Below, one piece after another: positions 33,080-42,390 of a DNA stretch of 64,000 nucleotides. A program made the translations under genes and the position numbers. The stretch comes from GCA-2709075 sp038146865 (GTDB lineage Bacteria > Pseudomonadota > Alphaproteobacteria > MPNO01 > UBA2964), in contig JAYQSL010000007.1 of assembly GCA_038146865.1 (NCBI GenBank), positions 434,001 to 498,000 on the forward strand, written 5' to 3'. The notes beneath the pieces are model-generated. The model ran no database searches and was not told the DNA's origin. It saw nothing but the letters and a program-made list of their open reading frames with translations. The first letter of the stretch is position 1; each line of letters opens with the position of its first letter.

Positions 33080-35002
33080 TTGGCCGATAGACCGAGTACA
33101 CCTTTGTTGGACCGGGTTAAACTACCCACAGATTTGCGAAAATTGAAGGAGGATCAATTAAGGGCGCTGGCAGATGAATTGCGGGCGGAGACCATAGATA
33201 CGGTTGCGACCACTGGTGGACATTTAGGCGCTGGCCTGGGGGTAGTAGAGTTAACTGTTGCGCTTCATTATGTTTTTAATACGCCTAATGATCGTATAAT
33301 ATGGGATGTGGGTCACCAGGCTTATCCGCACAAGATTTTGACGGGCCGTCGAGATAAAATACGAACATTACGCCAGGGTAATGGCCTTTCCGGTTTCACC
33401 AAAAGGTCGGAGAGTGAGTACGATCCCTTCGGGGCGGCACATGCGGCCACCTCTATTTCTGCTGCTCTAGGGTTCGCTGTAGCAAGGGACTTTGCCTCCG
33501 AGAATAACAATTGCATTGCAGTAATTGGTGATGGATCGATGACTGCTGGCATGGCTTATGAGGCAATGAATAATGCAGGATCTATGAAGTCACGCTTGAT
33601 AGTTATTCTGAACGATAACGACATGTCGATAGCCCCGCCGGTTGGCGCTATGAGTGCTTATCTCTCTCGACTGGTATCTTCTCGAACTTATCGCTCGTTG
33701 CGCCATATAATGCATGATCTAGCTGAAAAGTTTCCGCGCCCATTTAAAAACGCGGCGACCCGCGCCGAGGAGTATGCCCGGGGGATGGTGACCGGGGGGA
33801 CTTTGTTTGAAGAACTAGGCTTTTATTATATTGGTCCGATAGATGGGCATAATTTGACCCACTTATTACCGGTTTTACGGAATGTTCGTGACTCTAAAGA
33901 GGATGGACCGGTTATCATCCACGTTGTTACGAAGAAAGGTGGTGGGTATCCTCCGGCTGAAAAAGCGGAGGATAAATATCATGGTGTTGGAAAATTTGAT
34001 GTTGTTACAGGAACACTGGCGAGAGCACCTCAGGGCCCCCCCTCATATACGAGTGTTTTTGCCAACGCGCTTATCAGAGAGGCGGAACGAGACGATAAAA
34101 TTGTTGCGGTAAATGCGGCTATGCCCTCTGGAACAGGCCTTGATAAATTTGGCGCTGTGTTCCCTGATAGAACTTTTGATGTCGGAATAGCAGAACAACA
34201 TGCTGTGACGTTTAGTGCTGGACTTGCCGCAGAAGGCCTGAAACCCTTTGCAGCGATATATTCTACATTTCTGCAAAGAGCTTATGACTCTGTTGTGCAC
34301 GATGTAGCAATCCAGAGCTTGCCGGTCCGTTTTTGCATGGATCGTGCCGGCATGGTCGGGGCTGATGGTGTAACCCATCAGGGTGCCTATGATATCGCTT
34401 ACTTGGGATGCCTGCCTGGCATGGTAATGATGGCACCCTCAGATGAAGCAGAACTTGTTCATATGATTGCCACTGCTGTTGAATTAAATGATAGGCCCAG
34501 CGCCCTGCGATATCCTAGAGGGGGCGGGGTCGGGGTTGCACTCCCCGAAGAAGGGCAGGTTCTGCCCCTAGGCAAAGGAAGAATTGTTCGAGAAGGGAAC
34601 AAGATAGCTATTTTGTCATACGGGACGCGTCTTGCAGACTGCTTAACTGCGGCAGAGGAATTAGCTGCTCGTGGTCTTTCTACAACGGTGGCAGATGCCC
34701 GTTTTGCGAAGCCCATTGACGAGGAATTAGTGAGACGACTAGCGAAAGAGCACGAAATTCTTCTTACTGTGGAGGAGGGGTCTGTCGGTGGTTTCGCAAC
34801 GCAGGTGGTGCATTTTTTAACGTTGAAAGGGTTACTTGATGGTGGCCTAAAGTTTAGGCCTGTTTGTCAGCCGGACATCTTTATCGATCAAGAATCTCAG
34901 GAAAAACAGAATGAAATCGCCGGTCTAGATCACAAATCGATAGTGCGCATGGCACTCTCCGCACTTGAGGGAGATACGGAAATCTTGGGCGGGCTTGCCT
35001 GA
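33080..35002 (+). CDS. dxs: 1-deoxy-D-xylulose-5-phosphate synthase
   Basis: 640 residues, the usual DXS length. It starts at TTG 33080 with AAGGAG six bases upstream, ten bases after ispA. The ThDP motif GDGSMTAGMAYEAMNNAG, the histidine loop TTGGHLGAGLGVVELT, and the transketolase-type C-terminal block GIAEQHAVTFSAGLA are all visible. It condenses pyruvate and glyceraldehyde 3-phosphate to start the methylerythritol phosphate route to isoprenoids, and also feeds thiamine and B6 synthesis. Clean core gene. Confidence 0.95.
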   Translation: MADRPSTPLLDRVKLPTDLRKLKEDQLRALADELRAETIDTVATTGGHLGAGLGVVELTVALHYVFNTPNDRIIWDVGHQAYPHKILTGRRDKIRTLRQGNGLSGFTKRSESEYDPFGAAHAATSISAALGFAVARDFASENNNCIAVIGDGSMTAGMAYEAMNNAGSMKSRLIVILNDNDMSIAPPVGAMSAYLSRLVSSRTYRSLRHIMHDLAEKFPRPFKNAATRAEEYARGMVTGGTLFEELGFYYIGPIDGHNLTHLLPVLRNVRDSKEDGPVIIHVVTKKGGGYPPAEKAEDKYHGVGKFDVVTGTLARAPQGPPSYTSVFANALIREAERDDKIVAVNAAMPSGTGLDKFGAVFPDRTFDVGIAEQHAVTFSAGLAAEGLKPFAAIYSTFLQRAYDSVVHDVAIQSLPVRFCMDRAGMVGADGVTHQGAYDIAYLGCLPGMVMMAPSDEAELVHMIATAVELNDRPSALRYPRGGGVGVALPEEGQVLPLGKGRIVREGNKIAILSYGTRLADCLTAAEELAARGLSTTVADARFAKPIDEELVRRLAKEHEILLTVEEGSVGGFATQVVHFLTLKGLLDGGLKFRPVCQPDIFIDQESQEKQNEIAGLDHKSIVRMALSALEGDTEILGGLA

Positions 35003-35021
35003 TATGCACCATTTTTAAACA

Positions 35022-35774
35022 ATGGCAACTAAAATTCGATTAGATGCATTGCTTGTGGCACGAGGTCTCGCTCAAAATCGGACTCGAGCACAAGCTCTTA
35101 TTATCTCGGGTTCGGTTTTCTCTGATCAGGTTCGGCTAGACAAGCCTGGCCATCAGGTAAAGTTGGAGACGAAACTAGAAGTCCGAGGGTCTAAAAAAAA
35201 ATTTGTTTCGCGTGGGGGTGAAAAGTTAGAGCATGCTATTGCTCACTTTGGTTTTTCGGTAGTGGGAGAGAGGTGTCTCGATATCGGTGCTTCCACTGGA
35301 GGCTTTACCGATGTTTTGCTGAAAGCTGGAGCGAGCCATGTCACTTCAGTGGACGTTGGCCGTGGTCAGTTGGCATGGGAATTAAGAAACGACGAACGCG
35401 TCTTGGTCTTAGAGGGTTTCAACGCGCGCTATCTCACTAAAGAGCAGGTACCAATACCTCCAAAGTTCATTGTATGTGATGCAAGCTTCATTGGTCTCGA
35501 GAAAGTTTTACCAGCTGCTTTGGATTTGGCAGCTCCTAGAAGTGTGCTGGTGGCGCTTATTAAGCCGCAATTTGAGGTGGGTAAGGGTCGAGTTGGGAAG
35601 GGAGGTGTTGTTAAAGATCCTGATCTGCATCGTCAGGTTTGTGAAAATGTCACCACCTGGCTCGAGAGAGAAATGGATTGGGAAGTCAAGGGTATAACCG
35701 AGAGCCCGTTAAAAGGACCGAAAGGGAATAAAGAATTTTTAATTTATGCCTGCAAACGGGCTGATGTCAGATAA
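35022..35774 (+). CDS. tlyA: TlyA-type rRNA methyltransferase with S4 domain
   Basis: 250 residues. The N-terminal S4 RNA-binding domain (RLDALLVARGLAQNRTRAQA) is followed by an FtsJ-like class I methyltransferase with the SAM loop CLDIGASTGGFTDVLLKAGA and the acidic VTSVDVGRGQLAW. TlyA homologues make 2'-O-methylcytidine in 16S or 23S rRNA, and some act as haemolysins in the older literature. The position just after dxs is characteristic. Its end overlaps the start of the next methyltransferase gene. Confidence 0.9.
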   Translation: MATKIRLDALLVARGLAQNRTRAQALIISGSVFSDQVRLDKPGHQVKLETKLEVRGSKKKFVSRGGEKLEHAIAHFGFSVVGERCLDIGASTGGFTDVLLKAGASHVTSVDVGRGQLAWELRNDERVLVLEGFNARYLTKEQVPIPPKFIVCDASFIGLEKVLPAALDLAAPRSVLVALIKPQFEVGKGRVGKGGVVKDPDLHRQVCENVTTWLEREMDWEVKGITESPLKGPKGNKEFLIYACKRADVR

Positions 35775-37056
35775 ACCGAATCTAGTCAGCTCTCATGAGC
35801 TTGTCACGGTAAGGTCTTTGGGTCACCGAGGTGACGGTATTGCTCAATTTGCTAATCAAGTTTTTTATGTCCCCTTCGCTGTCCCAGGAGACAGCGTCCT
35901 CGTTTCCCTCAGTTTAGATGGGACTTTAAAAGTAGAGAAACATAGTCAGGTCAGTCCATTGAGGGTCGAGCCTTCATGTGAGTATTTTTCCCGCTGCGGT
36001 GGTTGCTCTGTGCAACAGCTGCAAAAGGATGATTATAACCAATGGAAGCAGAATATTCTTCTAAACGCCCTTAAGAGACGTGATATTGATGCATCGATCT
36101 TGGAGCCAATGATTGAGGGTGGTCCTCGTCGTCGTCGGCGCGTTAGGTTCCATTTTGTTAACACCAAAGACGGCATCGTATTTGGGTATCGATTACCCCA
36201 AAGCCATAGAATCATACAAATTAATCGGTGCCCATTAATTGGAACAGTTTTGGAGAACTATATTCAACCTCTGCGGACAGCTTTTTCAGATCTTTTTAAA
36301 GGTAAAACGGCTGGAGAGGTAACATTGACAGCGGCAAATGAGGGGGTCGACCTCCTTCTCATTATGGAGGGTCAGCCCGATCTTTTGATGCGAGAGAAAC
36401 TAGCTGCCCTCGCGCATCGACTCGGTCTTGTCCGTATCTCATGGAAACAAAAATCTCGAAATGGGAAATCTGATCTAGAAATAATTCTGACGCGAAAACC
36501 TGTTACGATATGTTTGGGTGATACCCGGGTAAACTTGCCGGCCGATGGTTTTGTTCAACCTACGGCTGAGGGAGAGATGGTTCTAATAAGCTCAGTTATA
36601 TCTGTTTTGAGGCCAGGAAATCTGGTTCTTGATCTTTTTGCTGGGAGTGGAACCTTTTCTTTGGCTGCAGCGAAAGCTCGCGCACAAGTGCATGCTGTTG
36701 AGTTTGATTCAATTCAGTTAGAATCGCTTAAAAATGCGGCAAAACTTGAAGACCTCTCGGAATTAGTAACATGTGAAAAGCGGGATCTGAAAAGAAGACC
36801 TTTGCTTGAACCAGAATTGCGTAAATTTGATGTGGTGGTTTTGGATCCTCCCCGAGCGGGTGCAGAAAACCAAGTAAAGCAGTTAGCAAAGTCGAATGTA
36901 CCCAAAATTGTCTATATTTCATGCAACCCTGTGACGTTTGCCAGGGACGCCCAGACCCTTGTTAGGGCAAAATATACCCTTGAAAAAGCACAACCCATTG
37001 ACCAATTTTTTTGGTCTCCGCATTTGGAATTGGTTGGGGTTTTCAAAAAAAATTAA
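35764..37056 (+). CDS. Class I RNA (uracil-5-)methyltransferase, RlmD/TrmA family
   Basis: About 430 residues from ATG 35764, overlapping tlyA by eleven bases. ATG 35746 would overlap by 29. A TRAM-like N-terminal domain (VTVRSLGHRGDGIAQFANQV) leads to the 4Fe-4S motif CEYFSRCGGCSVQQL. The C-terminal catalytic part has LDLFAGSGTFSLAAA for SAM, VLDPPRAGAENQ, and the nucleophile cysteine in YISCNPVTFARD. It makes 5-methyluridine in 23S rRNA (RlmD or RlmC type) or possibly tRNA. Which uridine cannot be decided from sequence. Confidence 0.9.
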   Translation: MSDKPNLVSSHELVTVRSLGHRGDGIAQFANQVFYVPFAVPGDSVLVSLSLDGTLKVEKHSQVSPLRVEPSCEYFSRCGGCSVQQLQKDDYNQWKQNILLNALKRRDIDASILEPMIEGGPRRRRRVRFHFVNTKDGIVFGYRLPQSHRIIQINRCPLIGTVLENYIQPLRTAFSDLFKGKTAGEVTLTAANEGVDLLLIMEGQPDLLMREKLAALAHRLGLVRISWKQKSRNGKSDLEIILTRKPVTICLGDTRVNLPADGFVQPTAEGEMVLISSVISVLRPGNLVLDLFAGSGTFSLAAAKARAQVHAVEFDSIQLESLKNAAKLEDLSELVTCEKRDLKRRPLLEPELRKFDVVVLDPPRAGAENQVKQLAKSNVPKIVYISCNPVTFARDAQTLVRAKYTLEKAQPIDQFFWSPHLELVGVFKKN

Positions 37057-37059
37057 ATT

Positions 37060-38130
37060 CTAACCGCATTGTCCACGATGTCTCAGGAGGTGGTCAGCAA
37101 GCACACACGCCATCATAGCCTCTCCCACAGGAACCGCGCGAATGCCAACACATGGATCGTGCCGCCCCTTTGTAACGATTACGGTGTCTTTACCTTTTGT
37201 GGTGACAGTGTTTCGGGGCGTTAGTATAGAACTGGTTGGTTTCACGGCAAACCGGACAACTATTTCTTGGCCGGTAGAAATCCCGCCCAAAATACCCCCA
37301 GCCGAATTGGACTCAAAATGGACTTTGCCGTTTCGCATGCGCATTTCATCCGCATTTTTCTCTCCTGAGAATTCAGCAGCGGAGAACCCTGATCCGATTT
37401 CCACGCCCTTTACCGCGTTGATCCCCATCATTGCAGAGGCTAGATCAGCGTCCAGTTTTCCGTATATCGGTGCACCCAATCCGGCTTTAACCCCAGATGC
37501 ACGAATTTCTATGATGGCACCAACTGATGAACCGGATTTTCGAACGTCATCCAGGTAGTCTTCCCAGCGTTTTGCCGCCTGTGCATCAGGGCACCAAAAG
37601 GGGTTATTTTTTACTTCGCTCCAACGCCACTTACGTGGATTGATTTTCTCGGTTCCAATTTGGGTTATTGCCCCTCGAATTTTGACCCCTTTTCCTATTA
37701 TTTTTCTGGCGATTGCGCCGGCAGCTACTCGCATCGCCGTCTCTCTCGCTGACGGACGACCACCCCCACGGTAATCTCTCACGCCATATTTTTTCCAATA
37801 TGTATAATCTGCGTGTCCAGGCCGAAACTTATTCATAATATCTGAATAGTCTTTTGAACGAGCATCTTGATTTTCAATTAAAAGCGCGATGGGCGTTCCA
37901 GTAGTTTTCCCCTCAAATACTCCCGACAATATTTTTACTAAATCGGGTTCTCGCCGCTGAGTAACAAATCGGGATGTTCCAGGTTTTCTTTGGTTTAACC
38001 ATATTTGAATGTCGTTTTCAGTTAACGAGATATTTGGCGGAGTTCCATCTATTACGCACCCAATTGAAGGACCATGACTTTCCCCCCAGGTGGTGAATTT
38101 GAAAAGCTTTCCAAAGCTATTATCTGACAT
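37060..38130 (-). CDS. aroC: Chorismate synthase
   Basis: 356 residues with the three family signatures: TWGESHGPSIGCVIDGTPP near the start, DYRGGGRPSARETAMRVAAG in the middle, and TKGRHDPCVGIRAVPVGEAM near the end. It converts EPSP to chorismate using reduced FMN without net redox change, the last common step of aromatic amino acid synthesis. It lies nine bases after fabI on the same strand and converges with the RNA methyltransferase gene four bases away. The fabI-aroC pairing with nearby pdxH is familiar from Rhodospirillales. Confidence 0.96.
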   Translation of the reverse strand: MSDNSFGKLFKFTTWGESHGPSIGCVIDGTPPNISLTENDIQIWLNQRKPGTSRFVTQRREPDLVKILSGVFEGKTTGTPIALLIENQDARSKDYSDIMNKFRPGHADYTYWKKYGVRDYRGGGRPSARETAMRVAAGAIARKIIGKGVKIRGAITQIGTEKINPRKWRWSEVKNNPFWCPDAQAAKRWEDYLDDVRKSGSSVGAIIEIRASGVKAGLGAPIYGKLDADLASAMMGINAVKGVEIGSGFSAAEFSGEKNADEMRMRNGKVHFESNSAGGILGGISTGQEIVVRFAVKPTSSILTPRNTVTTKGKDTVIVTKGRHDPCVGIRAVPVGEAMMACVLADHLLRHRGQCG

Positions 38131-38138
38131 TTAATTAT

Positions 38139-38960
38139 CTATTTTTTGACAACAGCTTCAATATCTGGAGCGTCAACTGCCTTCATTCCGATGACGTTAT
38201 ATCCGCAGTCAACATGATGTACTTCACCGGTGACACCCGCGCCTAAATCAGAGAGCAAGTAGAGGCCAGCACCTCCAACGTCTTCGATAGTTACATTTCT
38301 TTTTAATGGAGCGTTGAGCTCATTCCATTTCAATATGTAGCGAAAGTCGCCTATCCCAGAAGCAGCAAGGGTGCGAATTGGTCCAGCCGATATAGCATTT
38401 ACTCTGACATTTTGAACACCCAGGTCGACAGCCAAATAGCGCACGCTGCACTCAAGCGCTGCCTTCGCCACACCCATCACATTGTAATGCGGAACAACCC
38501 TTTCTGAGCCAGCGTAGGTGAGCGTGAGAATTGACCCTCCGTTCTCCATAAGGGGCGCCGCAGCCCTGCAAATTGAAGTCAGTGAGTAACATGAGACTGA
38601 CATAGTAGTAATGAAATTTTCGAGTGACGTGTCTAGGTAACGGCCGGTGAGCTCATTTTTGTCAGAGAACGCTACTGCATGAACTAAAAAATCCAATTTA
38701 CCCCATTTGGATTGAATGAGTTGCATGGCGTTCTGGATGCTATCTTGATCGTTAACATCACATTCGACGATCAAACTGCAACCAAGCTGCTCCGACAGAG
38801 GGCGAACACGTTTCTCAAAAGCCTCATTTTGATATGTAAGGCCAACTTCAGCCCCATGCTTGGCTAGAGCGTTTGTAATACCCCAGGCTATAGAGCGATC
38901 ATTAGCAACGCCCATTACGAGGCCTTTTTTACCTGCCATAAGCGGGGGAAACGCGGTCAT
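38139..38960 (-). CDS. fabI: Enoyl-[acyl-carrier-protein] reductase (NADH)
   Basis: 273 residues of the short-chain dehydrogenase fold in its FabI form: LVMGVANDRSIAWGIT for NADH, and the FabI catalytic set Y149, Y159 and K166 in the LTYAGSERVVPHYNVMGVAK region. It reduces the enoyl group in the last step of each fatty-acid elongation cycle and is the triclosan target type. No second enoyl reductase is seen here. Operon with aroC. Essential core gene. Confidence 0.94.
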   Translation of the reverse strand: MTAFPPLMAGKKGLVMGVANDRSIAWGITNALAKHGAEVGLTYQNEAFEKRVRPLSEQLGCSLIVECDVNDQDSIQNAMQLIQSKWGKLDFLVHAVAFSDKNELTGRYLDTSLENFITTMSVSCYSLTSICRAAAPLMENGGSILTLTYAGSERVVPHYNVMGVAKAALECSVRYLAVDLGVQNVRVNAISAGPIRTLAASGIGDFRYILKWNELNAPLKRNVTIEDVGGAGLYLLSDLGAGVTGEVHHVDCGYNVIGMKAVDAPDIEAVVKK

Positions 38961-39067
38961 TGGATTTTATGCTCCTACTCGAAACAGTGCGCTTTAGCTT
39001 ACACGAAAGCTTACCGCGGGCAAAGACATCCTTGTTAGGCGAAAACGTAAACCAAAAGGTATCAGGA

Positions 39068-39553
39068 TCAGCTTATTATTTGCCACGTTCCATCTGCACG
39101 ACGACAGGCGGTTCCCCTCGCTGTTTCCGAGCGCCCGCCTACGGTGATTGTTTGCAAATATTCTCGGCAATCTTTGCCATGTCGAGAAGACGTGTGGGTT
39201 GTTCGAGTTGGAGTAAATGTGCCTGAGTTACCCGAGTCGGGATTCGACCATGATGAAGATTGACCCGAGCTATTTTTTTCAAGGGCCCGGTTTGCCGTTT
39301 GAGCAACGTAGGCTCGATCTACTTTGTCCAACAAGCGCCCGATCTCGTCACCGATGAGAAATCCTGCAACCGCTCCCGCTGCAGTAGCCGCCACTCTTCC
39401 GCTACCATCTCCGATTTTTGATCCTAATAAGCCTCCCATTGCACCACCAATAAGTCCGCCTAGCTGCTGCCTTTGACCTGCATTATTGGTCATACATCCG
39501 GTTAAGGTGGCTGTTATGCCAAGAAGAATAAGTACAAATTGGATTGATTTCAT
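39068..39553 (-). CDS. Glycine-zipper lipoprotein, 17-kDa surface antigen-like
   Basis: 161 residues with a lipoprotein signal: hydrophobic VLILLGITATLTGC, lipid-modified C20. Then comes a glycine-zipper stretch (GGLIGGAMGGLLGSKIG and AATAAGAVAGFLIG) that can insert into or associate with membranes. The C-terminal domain (CREYLQTITVGGRSETARGT) is the one found in the rickettsial 17-kDa antigen family. Probably an outer-membrane or periplasmic lipoprotein of unknown function. It follows fabI's promoter side on the same strand and diverges from pdxH. Confidence 0.85.
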   Translation of the reverse strand: MKSIQFVLILLGITATLTGCMTNNAGQRQQLGGLIGGAMGGLLGSKIGDGSGRVAATAAGAVAGFLIGDEIGRLLDKVDRAYVAQTANRALEKNSSGQSSSWSNPDSGNSGTFTPTRTTHTSSRHGKDCREYLQTITVGGRSETARGTACRRADGTWQIIS

Positions 39554-39685
39554 TTTTTATGTCACCAGTTTCTCATGCAGGAGTATGTTAAAAGGGTACA
39601 CGAAAATGTGGTGCCTTTTCCAGCGCCAATTTTCAAATGGTTGACGCTTTTTTACTTTTTAATTTGGAAGGTAGGGTCTTAATTT

Positions 39686-40276
39686 ATGGATGCTGATGGG
39701 TCGTCAAACCCTATTAAACTCTTTGAATCCTGGTTCGAAGAGGCAGAGGCGAAAGAGCCTGATATTCCTAATGCCATGTCATTATCCTCAGCCAATTCTG
39801 AAGGCCGCGTGTCATCGAGGATGGTTCTGCTGAAGGCCTATGATCAAAGGGGTTTTGTTTTTTACACGAATATTGGCAGTCGCAAAGGTCGCGACATCGC
39901 CGAAAATAGATCTGTTGCTTTGTTGTTCCATTGGAAATCACTAAAACGGCAGATCCGTATAACGGGTGCTGCAGATCAAGTGGATGGAGAGGAAGCAGAT
40001 ACTTATTTTGCCTCAAGGTCGCGCGGTTCGCAGGTCGGCGCTTGGGCCTCAAGACAATCGGACCATCTCCGAAGTCGAGATTTGTTGGAAGATGCAATAC
40101 GAGAGTTCGAGAAAGAGTTTGCAGATAAGGCGATCCCAAGACCGCCTTTTTGGACAGGTTATCGTGTTATCCCGCATGAAATAGAATTCTGGGATGAAGG
40201 AGAATTTCGGCTTCACAATAGAATTTTATATTCTTTGGAGGGCTCTGAGTGGTCAAAATCCTTGCTTTATCCATAA
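39686..40276 (+). CDS. pdxH: Pyridoxamine 5'-phosphate oxidase
   Basis: 196 residues, matching bacterial PdxH in length. The FMN-binding RMVLLKAYDQRGFVFYTN strand and the SRGSQVGAWASRQS substrate loop are conserved, as is the C-terminal FWTGYRVIPHEIEFW. It oxidises pyridoxine or pyridoxamine 5'-phosphate to pyridoxal phosphate. Placed near fabI-aroC, divergent from the small lipoprotein, as often in this bacterial group. No other vitamin B6 gene is nearby. Confidence 0.94.
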   Translation: MDADGSSNPIKLFESWFEEAEAKEPDIPNAMSLSSANSEGRVSSRMVLLKAYDQRGFVFYTNIGSRKGRDIAENRSVALLFHWKSLKRQIRITGAADQVDGEEADTYFASRSRGSQVGAWASRQSDHLRSRDLLEDAIREFEKEFADKAIPRPPFWTGYRVIPHEIEFWDEGEFRLHNRILYSLEGSEWSKSLLYP

Positions 40277-40349
40277 TCTCGCTTCATCCTCGTTGCTCAT
40301 TAAATTATTTTGAGAAATAGCCAGAAGCAGTTCAGGATGAGGTGGGGAC

Positions 40350-41216
40350 ATGGCGATAAAGACGATACTAGCGTGTGTAAGTAGCGACGAGTATTTGGAC
40401 TCCGTGCTTGAGGCATCCCAGCGGGTGGCTTCCGGTTTTAATTCTCATATTGAAGTGCTTCATGTGCGCGCGGACCCGCGCGGACTTGTTCCTTACACGG
40501 GAGAGGGCATGGATGGCACCATGATAGAAGAGATTATGGAAGTCACAGAAAAAGAGAGTGGATTGAGGGCTTCAAAAGTCAATACTGCATTTAAATCCTT
40601 TTGCAATACTAATGAACATCTTCATCTTAACGGTGATAATGTTAGCCAGGCAACGACGATTAGCTGGAACGAGGAAGTTGGTCGAGAAGATGAGGTTTTA
40701 TCCATTCGTGGACGACTGTTCGATATAATTGCAGTTGGCCAACCCGCAAAAGATCAAGCCCTACCATCTCCAATTACCCTCGAAGCCGCGCTTTTGGACA
40801 CTGGGCGGCCGGTTATGTTGGTTCCACCTAATTTGCCTAGCACAACAGGAAAACATATCGCAGTCGCATGGGAAAGCAGTACTGAAGCAACTCGAGCGAT
40901 ATCCAGTGCATTACCTTTACTCGAGAAGGCTGAAAGAGTGACACTCTTAGTGAGAAACCCAATGGAACCGCCCGAGATTTCCCCAGAGCAGGCCTTAAAT
41001 CGGTTTGCTTGGTCCGGTATAAGCGCAGAAATTTTGCAGTTTAGCGGAGAGTCTGAAGAAGTGGGAGCTGCCTACCTAAATAGGTCGACAGAGATTGGTG
41101 CAGATTTACTCGTGAAGGGTGCGTATGCAAGAGCACGGGTTCGACAGATGATACTTGGCGGAAGGACTCGTCATATAATTGGAAATGCCGAAATTCCAGT
41201 TTTGCTCAGCAGATAA
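40350..41216 (+). CDS. Universal stress protein, tandem-domain type
   Basis: 288 residues. The N-terminal half starts IKTILACVSSDEYLDSVLEA, a Usp alpha/beta strand. The C-terminal half ends in MILGGRTRHIIGNAEIPVLL, the ATP-type G-x2-G-x9-G region of UspA, although the spacing is relaxed. So two Usp folds are present, the first degenerate. Such proteins bind ATP or AMP and respond to starvation or respiratory stress, with no defined partner here. It is preceded by a GGTGGGG ribosome site. It stands alone between pdxH and a hydrolase. Confidence 0.8.
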   Translation: MAIKTILACVSSDEYLDSVLEASQRVASGFNSHIEVLHVRADPRGLVPYTGEGMDGTMIEEIMEVTEKESGLRASKVNTAFKSFCNTNEHLHLNGDNVSQATTISWNEEVGREDEVLSIRGRLFDIIAVGQPAKDQALPSPITLEAALLDTGRPVMLVPPNLPSTTGKHIAVAWESSTEATRAISSALPLLEKAERVTLLVRNPMEPPEISPEQALNRFAWSGISAEILQFSGESEEVGAAYLNRSTEIGADLLVKGAYARARVRQMILGGRTRHIIGNAEIPVLLSR

Positions 41217-41387
41217 ACAAAGGGAGTTGTTGCTTCTGTAAATTCATGTGTGGATCTCAGTTTTTCGGAGCGAATTCTTTATAGGTCTTTATTTGAGGCC
41301 TGATAACAACGATTGTGCTAATACTAAATAAGGCTAGAACACAGGTACGCTTATCCATTGATAGGGGTTAGCTGGTGAGGTTGAGGG

Positions 41388-42209
41388 ATGGATTATACAT
41401 TTTCAATTAAAGATATTGATTACCTGGAGATAGAGGGTATCCAATTAAAACTTCGAATTTATCGGCCCGAGGTGGAGGCTAAAATTTGGGTTATGGAAAC
41501 CCACGGTGGCGCCTGGGCAAGTAACGATCGAACCTCTAACGTCGTTTTACATGAGGCACTCGCGAAAGCCGGTATTGGCGCCGTTGGGATCGATTTCCGC
41601 CTTTCATCTCAGGCCCAATATCCAGCGCCTTTGCAAGATATCAGTTACGCTATTCGTTGGTTTAAAAAATATGCTTCCGATATGGGTATTGAGATCAAAA
41701 AATTGGGTGGCCTTGGGACATCAAGTGGGGGTCAGCAAATGGGACTGATTGCACTTAAACCAAATGACCCGGAATATTGCCTCCCAGCCCCAGAGCTTTC
41801 TAATGTAGATCCCTCCATAGATTTTTTTGCCGCTTGTTGGCCAATATTGGATCCCCTAGCTCGATACCATATGGCTCAGGATAGAGGAAATCAGAGATTG
41901 GTTAACAACCATCGAAAATATTTTGAAAATGAAGCGGCAATGGAGAGGGCTAACCCCTATCTTTTGCTTGTTAGAGGAGAAGAAACTCATAGACCTCCAG
42001 CTATGATTATCCAAGGCACCGCCGACGACAACGTGAACCACGAATGGCAAGATGCTTTTGCAGAAAAGTACATTGCCGCGGGGGGTGATTGCCTAGTTCA
42101 CAAATTTGAGGGACAGCCTCATACCTTCGCGACAAAAAATTCAGGTGATCCGCATTCTAAATCGGCACTCAAGAAACTACAGGATTTCGTTTCTGCACAA
42201 ATGAATTAA
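41388..42209 (+). CDS. Alpha/beta hydrolase, BD-FAE/HSL-like esterase
   Basis: 273 residues. Oxyanion motif THGGAW, nucleophile in GTSSGGQQMG, acid in GTADDNVNHEW, and histidine in FEGQPHTFAT give a complete catalytic set. The HGG oxyanion motif and arrangement fit the hormone-sensitive-lipase/kynurenine-formamidase-like esterases. Cytoplasmic, with no signal peptide. The ribosome site GGTGAGGTTGAGGG precedes the ATG. The 171 bases upstream and the 181 bases downstream hold no gene I can see. Substrate unknown. Confidence 0.8.
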   Translation: MDYTFSIKDIDYLEIEGIQLKLRIYRPEVEAKIWVMETHGGAWASNDRTSNVVLHEALAKAGIGAVGIDFRLSSQAQYPAPLQDISYAIRWFKKYASDMGIEIKKLGGLGTSSGGQQMGLIALKPNDPEYCLPAPELSNVDPSIDFFAACWPILDPLARYHMAQDRGNQRLVNNHRKYFENEAAMERANPYLLLVRGEETHRPPAMIIQGTADDNVNHEWQDAFAEKYIAAGGDCLVHKFEGQPHTFATKNSGDPHSKSALKKLQDFVSAQMN

Positions 42210-42390
42210 CGGTGAGGGTTCAGGCCAGCATTCCTGCAAGCAAGAGAAACTAAGATCGGCGATCATTGGTCAATGGGGCTGATGTGCGCAGGCTATTTCT
42301 GTCTCTAGAAATGCCCGCTGGGGGTCGTCGATCCCTAAGACTTCTTTTTTCATAAGTTCGAGGGGACAATCTTTAAAAATTAACCTGTTG

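Noticed and set aside
42210..42390. Possible gene remnant in the 181-base gap between the esterase and pssA
   Set aside because: No frame of useful length or recognisable residue pattern on either strand.
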